Source: Epiperipatus broadwayi (taxonomy: Eukaryota > Onychophora > Udeonychophora > Euonychophora > Peripatidae). From it: a DNA stretch of 64,000 nt. The notes under the pieces are model-generated. The model had not been told where the DNA came from. It did not search any database and was given only the letters and a program-made list of their open reading frames with translations. Both the position numbers and the translations under genes were made by a program. Positions 12,935 to 24,639 of the stretch are shown piece by piece (the first letter of the stretch is position 1; every line of letters begins with the position of its first letter). The DNA is taken from contig JAQFVV010012546.1 of the NCBI GenBank assembly GCA_028023455.1, positions 1,133,501-1,197,500 on the forward strand, read 5' to 3'.

Positions 12935-14409
12935 TAAAATATTATTAAATTCATCTGTGTGGACTGTTTAAAATAGTAATCTAAATTTAAAAAATTAATA
13001 TTAAAATCTAAAGATAAATTTTATTTCTCAATTTTATTTATATGTGCATTAATAAATGTTTGTGTGTTAATTACTGGCAGTGGCTTATTTCATTTTTTTT
13101 TAAATATTGATATATTTCTTTTAAGCAAGTTTTATATTAAATCTCTGAGTCTCCATGAGCTAGTGGCATGGGCTGATGGTCAGAATAAAATATATATGTA
13201 AAAGTAAGATCTTAACAGCATGTATGTGCCTACTATATTTAATTTGTCCAGGTTCAAATAGCCTGGTGGCACCCTGTACAGCAGATACGGTTTTTTACTC
13301 AACTATCTCCAGATCGTTATAATACAAAGTACTCCAATTAATTTGATCGCAATGAATTTTGACCATGATGTGGGGCTTTGTTCAAGGGACAGTGGAAGTG
13401 ATGATTAAACAGTTGAAAATAAGTGGAGTTCAGAGGCTAATTCTATATGATTCTAGGCAAATTTTATCTATACATCAAGAGACATTATCATAATGTTATT
13501 TCATATTCATTTGAAAATTAATTTAGGTTTTTGATAAAATAGATGATTTATTAGGTATTATAAATGATATTGAACATTCATAAAAACATCGTAGAAGCAC
13601 TTGTCATATTATAATTACTTTAAGAAACAAATGACTTCAATACTAATGGAATCAATCAGTTTTATTTTTTAGTACCTTACTACACATGCTAAGATGATCT
13701 GTAAATAACTACATTAAATGAATACATTCTTTAAGTATTTTTACAAAAATACCTAATATTCTAAACAACTTAATGTACAAATTGTCTACAATGGGAGTGC
13801 ATTTATTTGCCAAGTTTATAATCTGGGTTCAAATATGAACTTATTAAACTTGATTTTTTACTTCAGTAAGCTTGAGATTTTTATTTTTGGTATATGCTTT
13901 TATAGTCAATTCATATAACAATATAACATTGAAAAATAAATGAATAAAAATAATTTCTTAGCTAAATAATAAAACAAGAATGGAGAAATGCTTAAAACTT
14001 CATCATCATAAAATTAAAACCCTGATGAATTCTAACTCAATCTTCACTATTTTTTTTATGAAAACCTATTAGAAAGATATTTTTTCTGCAATGAACTATA
14101 TAATGTATTTAAAAATAAATTATTAACTTTTACATAAATTTTAAGACATTTGGAATGTTACAATAGTAATATTGTTGTTTTTTCAGCCATTTTTTACTAT
14201 TTGGTGATTATCAATAATGTCAGTTTTCTGTACATATATTTTCTTGCATAGAAATTGTTGCTAAAACCACTGGCTTAAAAAAACTGTAGATGTGAATATT
14301 TCACAGGCCTCAAGCAAAGTTTGATAGCAAGTTGACAATTCCCTGATTTGTTGTATCATAATAAAAATATACTAACAGCATATCTAATTTGTAGATTATT
14401 TGGCACTAT
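12935..14409. other. AT-rich region with one exon-like patch
   Basis: Mostly unique AT-rich DNA. At 13252 an acceptor-like taatttgtccag opens a frame VQIAWWHPVQQIRFFTQLSP that ends at TAA 13339-13341. An overlapping frame 13262-13405 is also open and ends in CSRDSGSDD. Two competing frames and no donor leave this undecided. The patch 13240-13410 is less AT-rich than its flanks. Confidence 0.3.
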
Positions 14410-14625
14410 AGAAGAGCAAAAAAGAATAATGATAACTTCTCAATATTTTTTGAACAAGAGAAGCAGGCCGGTCATATGTTCACACCTTGCAACCCCAAAA
14501 TAGTGCTCTCCGAAGCCAACGATTGTAAAAGAAAGATCAAGGAGGCGTATTTTATTATCAATGATAACAACGCGTTCAATATACACGACACGTATTTTGC
14601 TATTTCAAGAAAATGGACAAATTAA
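14410..14625 (+). pseudogene. Penelope-like element, GIY-YIG endonuclease tail fragment (PLE-1)
   Basis: An open frame ending with TAA at about 14625 reads FEQEKQAGHMFTPCNPKIVL, then SEANDCKRKIKEAYFIINDN, then a tail ending ISRKWTN. The pattern H-x-F, a central hydrophobic strand, then R-K-x-K-E-A-x-F-I is the second half of the GIY-YIG fold used by Penelope-like retroelements; the Glu in KEAYFI corresponds to the family's conserved metal-binding Glu. The first half (the GIY and YIG strands) is not recognisable upstream. It is less AT-rich than its surroundings and differs from the other PLE fragments at 32748-33625 and 61590-61900. Penelope versus another GIY-YIG enzyme is inferred from the tail. 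Confidence 0.55.
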
Positions 14626-15289
14626 TTTACATATGCATTGGCATACATTATTATTTAGTAATATTACAGCAATGGTTTATAACCTATTTTGGCCATGAAT
14701 AATGAGAGAAAACCTCGAAAGTACTAGGCCTAGATTAATTTAATTTAATTGTTTTTGTTACTACTAACAGCTTCTTCTTTAGAGTGTTAAAGTGCTTATA
14801 TATACTATTTTATTATTTTAGTAATTCTGAGAGGAAAATTGTAATTTTCAGTAATTTATTTAATATTTAAGCTTATTTATGCAATATATTTGTAAAATGT
14901 TTATTTGAAATCAAAAAACTACATGATGATTAGTTTTTATTTGAAAGTATTTGTTTTTAAAAAGGCAAGTCATTACAATGTAATTGTAAGAAAATGAATG
15001 CTGATTTTACTTGCTAATAATAACTGCTTTCATAAATGCTGGCAAAAAATGAAATTTTTAATAATAATATTAATTTTGAATTTTAAGACATTTTTATTTC
15101 ATTATAATGCCTCAACTAAAATCGATTTTCATTTTAAAAATGAAATTCAAATAAGAAATATTTAATTCAATAATTTTTATGAATAGACAATATTACAATC
15201 CAATATGAAAATAACAAAGATGAGTGAAATTGTTATTAGGGTTTTTCAAATAAACATGAGAGGAATTGGACTTTAAATGAATTAAAGCT
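14626..15289. other. AT-rich region, nothing recognised
   Basis: AT-rich unique DNA with many TTA/TAA runs. No open frame, splice pair or repeat was identified. Confidence 0.5.
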
Positions 15290-15372
15290 CATGTGTCATC
15301 GCATCAGCTGGAAAGCAAACCCGCTAACCTGGGACAACTGCTTGTAAGGCAGCTGTCACTGACCTCTCAATT
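15290..15372 (-). mobile_element. tRNA-Gly-derived SINE, subfamily A
   Basis: Antisense copy. Read on the minus strand it has ggtcagtgacagctgcctta, caagcagttgtcccagg, ttagcgggtttgc and the terminal cacatga. The A-rich tail has been lost (cacatgagctttaat). See 63669-63771 for the family description. Confidence 0.85.
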
Positions 15373-16210
15373 ATCTATTATATATATTTGGATTGAGAAC
15401 AATTCAACATCCAATATTACATTTGTAAGCATGGTCAATGGCAATCCATTCTTATAAGGTTAAATAATTTAAATTTGAAATTAATAAATTATAACCTTTA
15501 AGGCCCATATACCATAAACAATTAGATTTTAATTGTTTTGTGCTAATTATAATTATTTAAATTTATTTGTTGTATATATTTGTCTATAAATTTATAAAGC
15601 CATGACATGTGCATATCATTTGTAAGAATATTGATATTTGCTTAAATGAATTAATATAAGAATTCATTACCAAACTTATATATTCGAAGTTAAATAAAAG
15701 TAATAAGGGTATTATTAATCACTGTCATTGGTTGAACAAATATGTCATTTTAAAATGAAATTCCAATTATCTAATTGACAGAAATGCAGTCAAAATATTA
15801 ATAACCCAATTAGAATGTAACTCATTAAATATTTTTCTCATAATAATTAATTTATAAATTTTAAATTGCAATATTATTATTAATTGGATTTTTTTTTATT
15901 AAATAAAATTACATTTACATTTAATGATAAAATGCAATGAAATTTTGTTATTATACATACATTCGATTTTCTACAGTCTTAAATTTGTTTTAAAAACATA
16001 GGAAAAAAATTGCTGTAAAAAAAAAAAACGAACTTGAGGGATCATATGATATTTGAATCTCAGAAATATCTGATTAAACTTGGATCTAGAAAGTACAATT
16101 TTATCACTGCATTAAAAATTGTACAAAACCCCATATTCTCATTTTAATTTAATATAAGTATTATGAGAGAATGAAAAAAAATATTCTTTAAATATTATGA
16201 TTTTTTAGTC
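15373..16210. other. AT-rich region, nothing recognised
   Basis: Unique AT-rich DNA between two SINE copies of opposite orientation. No gene or repeat was identified. Confidence 0.5.
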
Positions 16211-16309
16211 AGGATTGGTGGTCAAGAGGTCAGCACAGCTGCCTTACAAGCAGTTGTCCCGGATTAGCAGGTTCGTTTCCCAGCCAATGCTATGACACAT
16301 GAAAAAAAA
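16211..16309 (+). mobile_element. tRNA-Gly-derived SINE, subfamily A
   Basis: Starts aggattggtggtcaagagg, has gctgccttacaagcagttgt as its anticodon-arm equivalent, the insert ttagcagg before the B box gttcgtttcc, and ends tatgacacatgaaaaaaaa with an A tail. The anticodon-loop centre reads TAC instead of the TCC of tRNA-Gly. Confidence 0.9.
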
Positions 16310-16744
16310 TATGATTTTATTGAATGTTAGTAATAATTCTTGTGTGTAATGTATTATTTACAGATGTTTTTTTAAATAAACTGATATAAATTGAATTGCT
16401 TTTTAGATTGATATCATTTCCACATCATGTTCACCTATAAATTTACCTCATATAAATATTATAGAAGGTGATTGTCATGTTCTTTATAAGACATCCCAAA
16501 TATTTATTGGAATTCTGTAAGATTTTAATTTATTTTAATTTTTGACACTCATTTGAGATTTGATAACATTTTTAATGTCGCATATCTATCTTAACCATTG
16601 CTAAAGCACATTAGAACTTTCAATGTATTTCTAAAATATATTAAGTTCAACAAATTGCATTATGAAATTAGCAAGTGACTAGTTACAATGATAAAGTTTA
16701 TTATTTGATCATTATTTTCTATTGCTTAGTTACATTATCTGGGT

Positions 16745-16828
16745 TTAAGCTTGTGGTTAAGACCTGTAGAGATCCCTACCTTCGCATTTTCAAGCACACA
16801 TTCTTGAGATTTATTGCCTTAGTAAATA
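16745..16828 (+). repeat. Pal-A arm fragment
   Basis: Isolated piece of the right arm of Pal-A: aagcttgtggttaagacctg, tagagatccctacc, tcttgag. The rest of the palindrome is absent, so this is a truncated copy. Confidence 0.75.
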
Positions 16829-18337
16829 TTGGATACATCCTTATGTAAATTTGGATTCATATAATATCAAACAGTAATAATATCATAGTTCAATATTTAT
16901 AAGAATTATATGATTTTGGCCACTTAAATTGTACATCAAATTAATATTCAAATCAACTTTCACAACTGTCTTTTTGAATTAAAGAAGATTCTAAAAATTG
17001 TAAATTATGCTTAATATAATATCTCAACTTTATAATTTTCATTTATTTTTAAGCAATAACCTTTTAATGATCTAAATCTCATAAAAAAAATTTCTTTATA
17101 TCTTCCCAAATTTATTGATTTCTTTTACTTTACATACACACTTCATTTGTATTTATTGTTTTATTGGATTATATATTACTTAACATTATTTCTAAATGTA
17201 TACGTTTCATTTTTTTACTCAAAATAGAGTTGCAGACATTAGACAAACATACTAATGGTTAAATATTTCATATTTTATACTGGGAAAAAAAATGAAAATT
17301 TTAAAACTTGTTTGAAGTAAATTATATAGTCCCCTTCAAATATGGTGTGCATTATAAAGGACCAACTTGTGTTGCACTTATATTATCATTAATAAAAATA
17401 ATAATTAAATTATTAGATATATAGAATCTATTTTATTTTATTTCAGTTATAATTAAAATTTAAATAATTTTCTTTTTCTTTTTTTTTTGTTTTGTAATGT
17501 AGTATGTTTTCTGCTCATCTCTAAATGGAAGTACTTTTCTTTGAAACTTTTTTATAGAGCAATTATAATTTAGCTTTTTAAGGTTATCATTCTTAAATGA
17601 AATAATTTGATCATTTTTAACTTTTAAATGAGTTATAGTTGCTTGTTACAATTAAATTAAATGGTTCAAGTTAAAGAAATCCTAAATTGGCTTTCAGAGA
17701 TAATTTCTGTCCTAATAATGAAGTAAAACAGCCAATTATAGGTCTAGCATTTTCATTTTAACCAAATTTACTTTTAACTTGTAAAGTAGAAGCTACATCA
17801 GAACAACAAATTCAACACTCTTACTACTTATTGTAGTCAATTCTATCAATTTAAAATCAAAAACAAGAGTTAATCAATTATATTTTGATTTAAAAATATT
17901 ATTTAGAGAATAGTATTTTAATATTGATGATTTTAGACCAATTTTTTAAATTAGTTTTAAAGACATTGACATCATATATATTACTTTGCATGGTATGATG
18001 CAGAGGTAATATTCAGATTCTGTATCATAATATTCTTGATTGGATCTCAGTTCTTTACTTCCATTGGTTGCCATTCTTATGACCTCATGACAATAAAGCT
18101 ATTTGATTATACATAAATATTGTCATCTGCTAAAAAGAAAGTTCTAACCAGTATTCAAAATTCAAATTGCCTTGTCAAAGACTCTATGAATGATTTGCTT
18201 TGTACACATACAGTCTATTTTGAATAAGGTATATTTTTACCTAACTTACTGTTTCATATTTTCTTATCATTTTTTTTAATATTGCAATATAATAATCAAG
18301 TTTGTAATAATTTTTTTATGGGTAAAAGATGTTTTAT
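16829..18337. other. AT-rich region, nothing recognised
   Basis: Unique AT-rich DNA with long poly-T and poly-A runs. No coding or RNA signals were found. Confidence 0.5.
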
Positions 18338-19156
18338 AAATCATGATTAAAATTAAAATTATTTGAGAGACTGCAAACCTCTCATGCTCTAACAGCCAAT
18401 CAGATCATAAATACAAGACAGATAATTTAACAAGAAAAGGGCGGTCCACCCTCTTCTTTACTTGACTTTCTATATATCCAAGCCAGTACTAAAGTATTTG
18501 GATCTGAAAGCGTGAGTTTTAAATATCTCCACACTTAACTCACTGAGTTTAAATTACAAACATACAGCGTGAAATTTTACTACACAGTAGTTTTTAGATG
18601 TTATAACTTGCAGTAATGTATGTGAAGATATTTAAGACTCACTCTTTCAGATCTAAATACTTTAGACTGGCTTGGATATATAGAAAGACAAGTAAAGAAG
18701 AGGGTGGACAGCCCTTTTCTTGTTAAGTTCTTTGTTTTATATTTACGATCTGATTGGCTGTTAGAGCGCGAGAGGTTTGCAGTCTCTCAATTTAATTTCA
18801 ATACTGTTTGTGCTTTATAAAATAAATATTATTCACATACATTACTGCAAGTTATAACACCTAAAAACTACTGCATAGTAAACCGTAGGATTTCATGCTG
18901 TATGTTTGTAATTTAAACTCAGTGAGTTAAGTGTGAAGATATTTAAGACTCACGCTTTCAGATCTAAATACTTTAGACTGGCTTGGATATATAGCATGAC
19001 AAGTAAAGAAGAGGGTGGACCACCCTTCTTGTTAAATTCTCAGTCTTGTATTTATGATCTGATTGGCTGTTAGAGTGCGAGAGGTTTGCAGTCTCTCAAT
19101 TTAATTTCAATACTGTTTGCGCTTTATAAAATAAATATTATTTAAATCATGATTAA
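18338..19156. mobile_element. Three-armed palindromic element (Pal-B) with flanking direct repeat
   Basis: Three copies of one arm. The first (about 18362-18530) is inverted; the second (about 18620-18830) and third (about 18920-19140) are direct. The arm carries gagagactgcaaacctctc or its complement, ctgattggctgttagag, aagaagagggtgga and tggcttggatatatag. Between arms two and three lies an inverted centre (cattactgcaagttataac, actcagtgagttaagtgtg) that is the complement of the first centre. The whole is flanked by a 13-bp direct repeat aaatcatgattaa at 18338-18350 and 19144-19156, which fits one target duplication around the complete unit. No open frame. Confidence 0.75.
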
Positions 19157-19990
19157 TAAAAAATAAAATAATATTTAAAAAGTGAAGTAATAAGTAAACG
19201 AACAGTTCAGCAAGATAATGCTCTCACATATGTAAAATAGTAAACATGTGGTTGTTGCAGAACTAGGAATTATTATTATCTCTGTGATAAACATTTATAT
19301 TAGTTTGCTGAAATATTGGTTACTATTTTATTTTTTTATTAAACAAAGATGCCCCTCCCCCAAATAAAACGTTCTATAATATATATTGTAATGAATTGAG
19401 GATAGGAAAGATGTTGGCTGTATAAAAATGTACATTTTACTTATGTTTTCCTTGAAAAGATATAGATAGGAAAGAGAATTAAATAAATAAATAATTCTAT
19501 TATGTTTAAAATGTATTGGAGTTAAAATTCTGATATTCATATGACTAATTTCTTTCCAAACAATTTGATAAGTTTGCCATGCTGAAGCAGTTATATACGT
19601 GTAACTGGATAAATAATAATGGTCATGACTCTTAAAGACTTAATACTTTCTAGGTGGTATTTTATATCCAATCAGTCACATTATAAAAGAGAAAAGCAGG
19701 TTCAAAAATCAGGAGACAGCATTTTGGAAGTTCTAAGAGATTATATTTCATTATTACTGGTTGAGCAAGATGTTTAGTGGTTTATTATTGGTTATATTCA
19801 TATATATATATAAGATGACTTTTGTTTTTGCATGGATTACTTTAATTTTACTTAACTATCTAAATACTGTGGGCTATAACACGACTAGACCCTTATTTAT
19901 CTGACTATAGATAACTACTAACTGATGGAATTTTGATTGATTTTAATGTTTGACATTCAGTCTTAAATACTTTTTGAACTTAAAATACAC
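19157..19990. other. AT-rich region, nothing recognised
   Basis: AT-rich DNA. A CCAAT-like (19668) and TATA-like (19682) pair lies close together but with unusual spacing and no gene downstream. A short frame after gaaaagcag at about 19700 (VQKSGDSILEVLRDYISLLL) has no good acceptor. Confidence 0.4.
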
Positions 19991-20153
19991 TAAACATCAC
20001 ATGATCAGCATCTCTCCCACAAGCCAGAAACTAGTCTGGGGATATTGGATGAGTAGGCACTAGATAAGGATTTTATGCACAAGCCTTCTGGTATTTATTG
20101 ATTACTCTGTTTGGCACAGGGTGGCACTACTGTATGGAGAGTTTTGCTTTTGT
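19991..20153. mobile_element. Pal-C palindromic element, internally deleted copy
   Basis: Starts with the Pal-C terminal motif taaacatcacatgatca, then jumps directly to the right-arm sequence caagccagaaactagtctgg, gggattttatgcacaagcc and ctgtatggagagttttgc. Most of the left arm and the loop are missing, so the copy is rearranged. Confidence 0.75.
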
Positions 20154-20212
20154 TAACTTAAAATACAACTAAAATTATTCATCAAAATCACATTGTTTTT
20201 GATTGCAATACT

Positions 20213-20311
20213 ATTTTTTTTCATGTGTCAAAGCAACGGCCAGAAAGCGAACCTGCAAACCCAGGACAACTGCTTGTAAGGCCGCTGTGCTGACCATTCG
20301 ACCACCAATGC
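20213..20311 (-). mobile_element. tRNA-Gly-derived SINE, subfamily A
   Basis: Antisense copy with a T-rich start (the A tail), catgtgtcaaagcaacggcc, gcgaacctgcaaacccagg and cttgtaaggccgctgtgctg. It ends at the tRNA-like 5' end accaccaatgc. Confidence 0.88.
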
Positions 20312-20824
20312 TTATTAACTAAGTTCACATTTTCCACAAACCCATAAGTAAACATTATTCTCTACTTCACATTTATATCTATAAGCATTTATCAAATTAT
20401 TCAAATTTCTAATCAATCTAATTATAATGTTAGTCAACTTAAGAAATAAAAATGTTTTTGCATTTTTCTTCTAAACTAAATCATTATTAAACTTTAGACA
20501 TTTTTATTTTACTAAATTATTTTTACATAAAAAAAACAATACCTAAACATTCTAAATTTGCAATATCTTTACCCATTTTTTTCATTTATAATTTACAAAT
20601 AAATAACAATTATTAGCATTATATATTATATTATCTTTTATTATTATCCAAACTATTTATTTTAAAGCATATATAAAGTGTAATAAAATAACTACCTACT
20701 CCATCATTTTCTTTTAATTTCTTTTGTCATAAATAAAGAAATCATTCATGGTTGAACATTCCTCTTTGATATTTCTAATTAAGTATGAATTGTGAAAATT
20801 TACTATTTGGTTGGTTAATTAAAG
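20312..20824. other. AT-rich region, nothing recognised
   Basis: Unique, very AT-rich DNA without recognisable features. Confidence 0.5.
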
Positions 20825-20992
20825 GGGGTTTGGACCCAGACTTTCAAGCTCTCTACAGACATCCATTCTATTCAGTATAACAAATACACAAGACCACATG
20901 CATGTGAAAAAGATAAATGATCTCCAATATACATACTTCATGCTGAACCAGCACTCATCAGTTGGTACAGATCATTAGCTCCCACACTTTGT
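20825..20992 (-). repeat. Rep-G repeat, partial antisense copy
   Basis: Antisense piece containing ggtttggacccagactttca, catgtgaaaaagataaatga, tctccaatatacatacttca and ctgaaccagcactcatcagt. It covers the last ~170 bp of the family. Confidence 0.65.
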
Positions 20993-21305
20993 TATGTATG
21001 AATTTTATTTAACGATCTTTGTTTATGTTTTTATAGATTTTAATAAGGAAATGTTAATTTATTGCATAACAACTGGATATTCTGTAATTGATTTTATCTA
21101 TATGTAATAATAAACAATGCCCATATTATTTCAATTATGTATATATTTATAGAAATATGTAAGCAATCATTTAATGATAATTAGTAATTTAACATAAAAT
21201 ATTGATCAAAGAATTGCTTTGTCTTTAAATTTCATTAATTAGCTAGTATTTATTATAATTACTATCTTTAAATGTGCTATGTTTTAATCTCTTACACTTA
21301 TATAG
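20993..21305. other. AT-rich region, nothing recognised
   Basis: Unique AT-rich DNA leading to the candidate exon at 21306. Confidence 0.45.
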
Positions 21306-21354
21306 GTAAACTGCAGTGCATTGTTTCTTTACTGAATCCAGAGTGGCAATCAAA
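21306..21354 (+). other. candidate exon (weak), part of a possible gene 3' end
   Basis: A 49-nt stretch between an acceptor-like cttacacttatatag and a strong donor gtgagt (21355-21360). One frame is open: two leading bases GT, then KLQCIVSLLNPEWQS, then two trailing bases AA. The next 52 bases look like a compact intron (GTGAGT, branch-like cctaac, pyrimidine-rich tactttcattcttag). From 21407 the frame continues as T|VGQLTLIGFCSR and a TAA at about 21444; an AATAAA lies near 21586. Phase at the left edge matches the end of 970-1032. No family recognised. Confidence 0.25.
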
Positions 21355-21406
21355 GTGAGTTCTCCTTTTGAATGCAATATCCTAACAATTGTACTTTCAT
21401 TCTTAG

Positions 21407-21446
21407 TGTGGGACAGTTAACCTTGATTGGCTTTTGTTCTAGATAA
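21407..21446 (+). other. candidate terminal exon (weak)
   Basis: Follows the putative 52-nt intron described for 21306-21354. It supplies one base to complete the split codon, then VGQLTLIGFCSR and stop. The peptide is short and unrecognised. It counts only together with the preceding exon. Confidence 0.18.
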
Positions 21447-21730
21447 TGGATAACTCTACACATTAAATATTTCCATTTTAGACATCCATTAAAATATTAT
21501 ATATATATAACCTGCTTAACAAGGGCAATTAGTCCCCCAAAACTCATTGTAAAGCAAAAAAATTGTATAAAAGCAAGGGATTATAATAAATTTCTTTGGA
21601 CAAAATTTTCTCATTCTTACAGATCAAAAATTTACCATAAATTGTTAATATTGTAGTAACAAACAACTTAACCTAATATATATATAATAAAATAAATAAA
21701 ATATCCGTTAATTAAAAACAATATTGTAAT

Positions 21731-21903
21731 TATAATTTAAATAATATTTTTACCGGTTTAAAAAACAATTACAAACAATCCTTAAATCCGCAGAAGTACT
21801 TTCGGTTACTTTAACCTGCCTTAACCGAAAGTACTTCTGCGGATTTAAGGATTGTTTGTAATTGTTTTTTAAACCGTTAAAAATATTATTTCAATTATAT
21901 ATA
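21731..21903. repeat. Near-perfect long hairpin
   Basis: Two arms of about 70 bp (around 21739-21808 and 21822-21893) around a 13-base loop. The inner part (ccttaaatccgcagaagtac / gtacttctgcggatttaagg) is essentially perfect and less AT-rich than the flanks. The outer part (aaataatatttttaccggtt) has a few mismatches. The near identity of the arms implies either recent origin or ongoing arm correction. A transcript would form a stable dsRNA stem. It is unrelated in sequence to the other palindromes here. Confidence 0.85.
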
Positions 21904-22793
21904 TATTAGTTTTAAAAGAGACTATTATATGATATATGCATGTGTAAACTATATATATATTATGCAGATATGCACTTCAAATATGTAGGTAGGCAATATA
22001 ATGCAACTTAAATCTATGTAAAAAAAAAACAAAAAAAACATTAAAATTACTCTTTATTATAATTCATCCATTTAGCATTCTTCATCAACCAATTTTCTAA
22101 GACATTAGTTGCTCATTCTAAAGGTCTACCACTCTCTTTTAAATACTTTAATGATCATGCTTTTGGAGGAATACACCAAGTGTTGATGGTTGTGATTTCT
22201 AGAGAAAAATAAAAAATGAATGTTTGACTTTCTCTTCGTACAACATATTATAAGATCTCATTTGTTGATTTAAAACATTTTTAGATTTGATGTTCTAATT
22301 GAAAACATATGTAGCTGTAATCTTAATAAAAAAAATTCCAGTATGATTAGAAAAAAAATTGTTACTTTACTACACAAGTGTACAGAAAAATAGACTGAGT
22401 AAGCTAAGAAAGTAAGCTCATGATTGACCGTTTTATGTATTCTTCCACAAAATTGTTAACACTTGTGGCGAAAACAAGCCAATACTAAAGTTTTAATTTT
22501 TAAAAATTTATAATCTTTATTATTTCTATGAAGTTATTTAGAATTAGAAACAAGGTTTAATAATATCTCACTTAACTATACTGTTGTGACCATAAAGAAT
22601 TGGTATTTATAAACAGTATAAGAATAGTCAAATTATAGAAATATATACTACATAATCATAATCATATAATTAACTTTAGAAAATGGAAATTGTAACATAT
22701 TCCCAAAAAAAAATGTATCTAACGCATTTTGTGCTTGCATATTTTAATTAATATTTAAAGTATTTTTTAGCAATATGTACTATATAGATTTTA
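21904..22793. other. AT-rich region, nothing recognised
   Basis: AT-rich DNA. The patch 22070-22210 is slightly less AT-rich but shows no long frame on either strand. Confidence 0.45.
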
Positions 22794-22806
22794 AATAAAC
22801 AACACT

Positions 22807-22917
22807 TTTTTTTTTCATATGTCATAGCATCGGCCAGGATGCGAACCCACAACCATCTGCAACCAACTACTTGCTTGCAAGGCGGCTGCGATGACCTCTT
22901 GGGTAACAATGCTTGAC
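22807..22917 (-). mobile_element. tRNA-Gly-derived SINE, subfamily C, with target duplication
   Basis: Antisense copy: T-rich tail, catatgtcatagcatcggcc, gcgaacccacaaccatctgc, cttgcttgcaaggcggctg. It is flanked by a perfect 13-bp direct repeat aataaacaacact (22794-22806 and 22918-22930), proving retroposition. It contains the longer internal insert (gcaaccaactacttg) shared with 33409-33518 and 46233-46346. Confidence 0.93.
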
Positions 22918-22930
22918 AATAAACAACACT

Positions 22931-24639
22931 TCATATACAAATATGTTACACTGACATTTCTTTATTCGCCATTCAATGTCACATTTTATTAAATGCAATA
23001 ACTGTTTTCTTGAGATGGCTTAGACATTTTTCAAATAGTGCATCACTTGAAAGGCAGTAAAAAGAACTATTTAAATAAATTTTAAAGGTATGAGTGTTTT
23101 GTAATGTGTTTGTATTGCATTTTCATAATAAAAAAATATTAACTGCATGAAATTGTGCTCACATTAGCTTCCATAAAGATTTCAACCCAAAATTGATTGA
23201 CTGAATGTTTAGTTAATATTTACACCAAATACAATTTAAAATTAAATACTAACCCTATATGACCAAAATTTATTTTTATGAAAATAAAATTTTCACTTTT
23301 TGGGGGTTTCTATATTTTTATATATAGAGAGATGATATTCATTAGTTCTGAAACATTAAGAGCTGTTTTAAAATTGAACAAATAAATTGTTATTTTAAAA
23401 GATTTAATAATTTTTTGATGATATAAAGTTCATTCTTACTTGTGAAATCCATGGAATCATTTTTTTTTTCAAAATACGATATCTAAATTACAATATGATG
23501 ATCATAAATTTTACTGCAAGCCCAGTAAAGTTCTTAAGAATTTTCATCCATAAAAGTGAGTAAGTACAGTCTAATTTATAAACTAATGTACACATTTAAT
23601 ACTGCATTATATATTTGGTTGTTGTATATCATCAAAATATGATTTTGATTATTTATTATACTGAATAAAATACTGTTTTTGGTATTGTAATCATTAATAA
23701 TGAAAATCTTTTCGTTGGATATGTCTTTAATAAAGGCTACATTGTCTTTTGCAAGTATGCTGGATAAAAATTAAATAAAATACTATATATTCATTTCTTT
23801 TTATAAAAACTATCCTACTCTAACAGCCATGATCCAAATCAGTCTAGTCACTCGCTCCTACTATATATTCATTAATCATATTTTAAGTTTATAATCAAAA
23901 TATAGTATGCAACACTGCAATATTTTGTATTACGAATAAATTCTGTACTGTACAATTTCAACATGAAAGTCACCATTTTGCTATTGTATGACATCCTATG
24001 ACATCTTCAGTCTTACAAAATGGCCACCAAAAATATATATATTTGTTAAGATTGTTATAGTGAATAATCAATTGCAAATTAAAATAGTGGGTACAAATTG
24101 ATGATGATTGCTATTGTAAATTCTCACATAAAGGTCAAGTCCTAAGTAGATGTGTATATATGTTATCATTTTTTATTTTATTGTGTTATTGAAAAAAGTA
24201 ATGTCCTCCCCCCCTTTCTATCTAGAAAATGTACTATATATATTTAGCTCACAAACAGTATTTTTTAAAATCTGATAATGTCACCTGCAATCTAACTTCC
24301 ACCACATTTTTAAAAATTATTTATGACTCAGATTTATTTTAGCCTTTCAATTATTTTATGTCAGTGATATCTATTTATTCTTCCATGTTTGTACTTTACT
24401 TTTGTTTCCTTATTTAACATAAAATATACCTCTCCATGTCTTATCAATGCTACATTATGTTTCTGTAAAATGTCTAAATTTGACCACTATATATAAGAAT
24501 TTCATAACACTTTATTAAAAACTATTTTTTGTTATTAATATTTATGCTATTTAAAATATGTACTTTCTTAAGTTTTACTTAAGTATTTTCTGTATTCATA
24601 TATAGAATTTTATATATTTACATTATCTAAATCATCATC
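22931..24639. other. AT-rich region, nothing recognised
   Basis: Unique AT-rich DNA. No frame, repeat or RNA gene was recognised. Confidence 0.5.

Noticed and set aside
19660-19780. Promoter with CCAAT and TATA boxes
   Set aside because: The two boxes are only a few bases apart, unlike normal spacing, and no gene follows.
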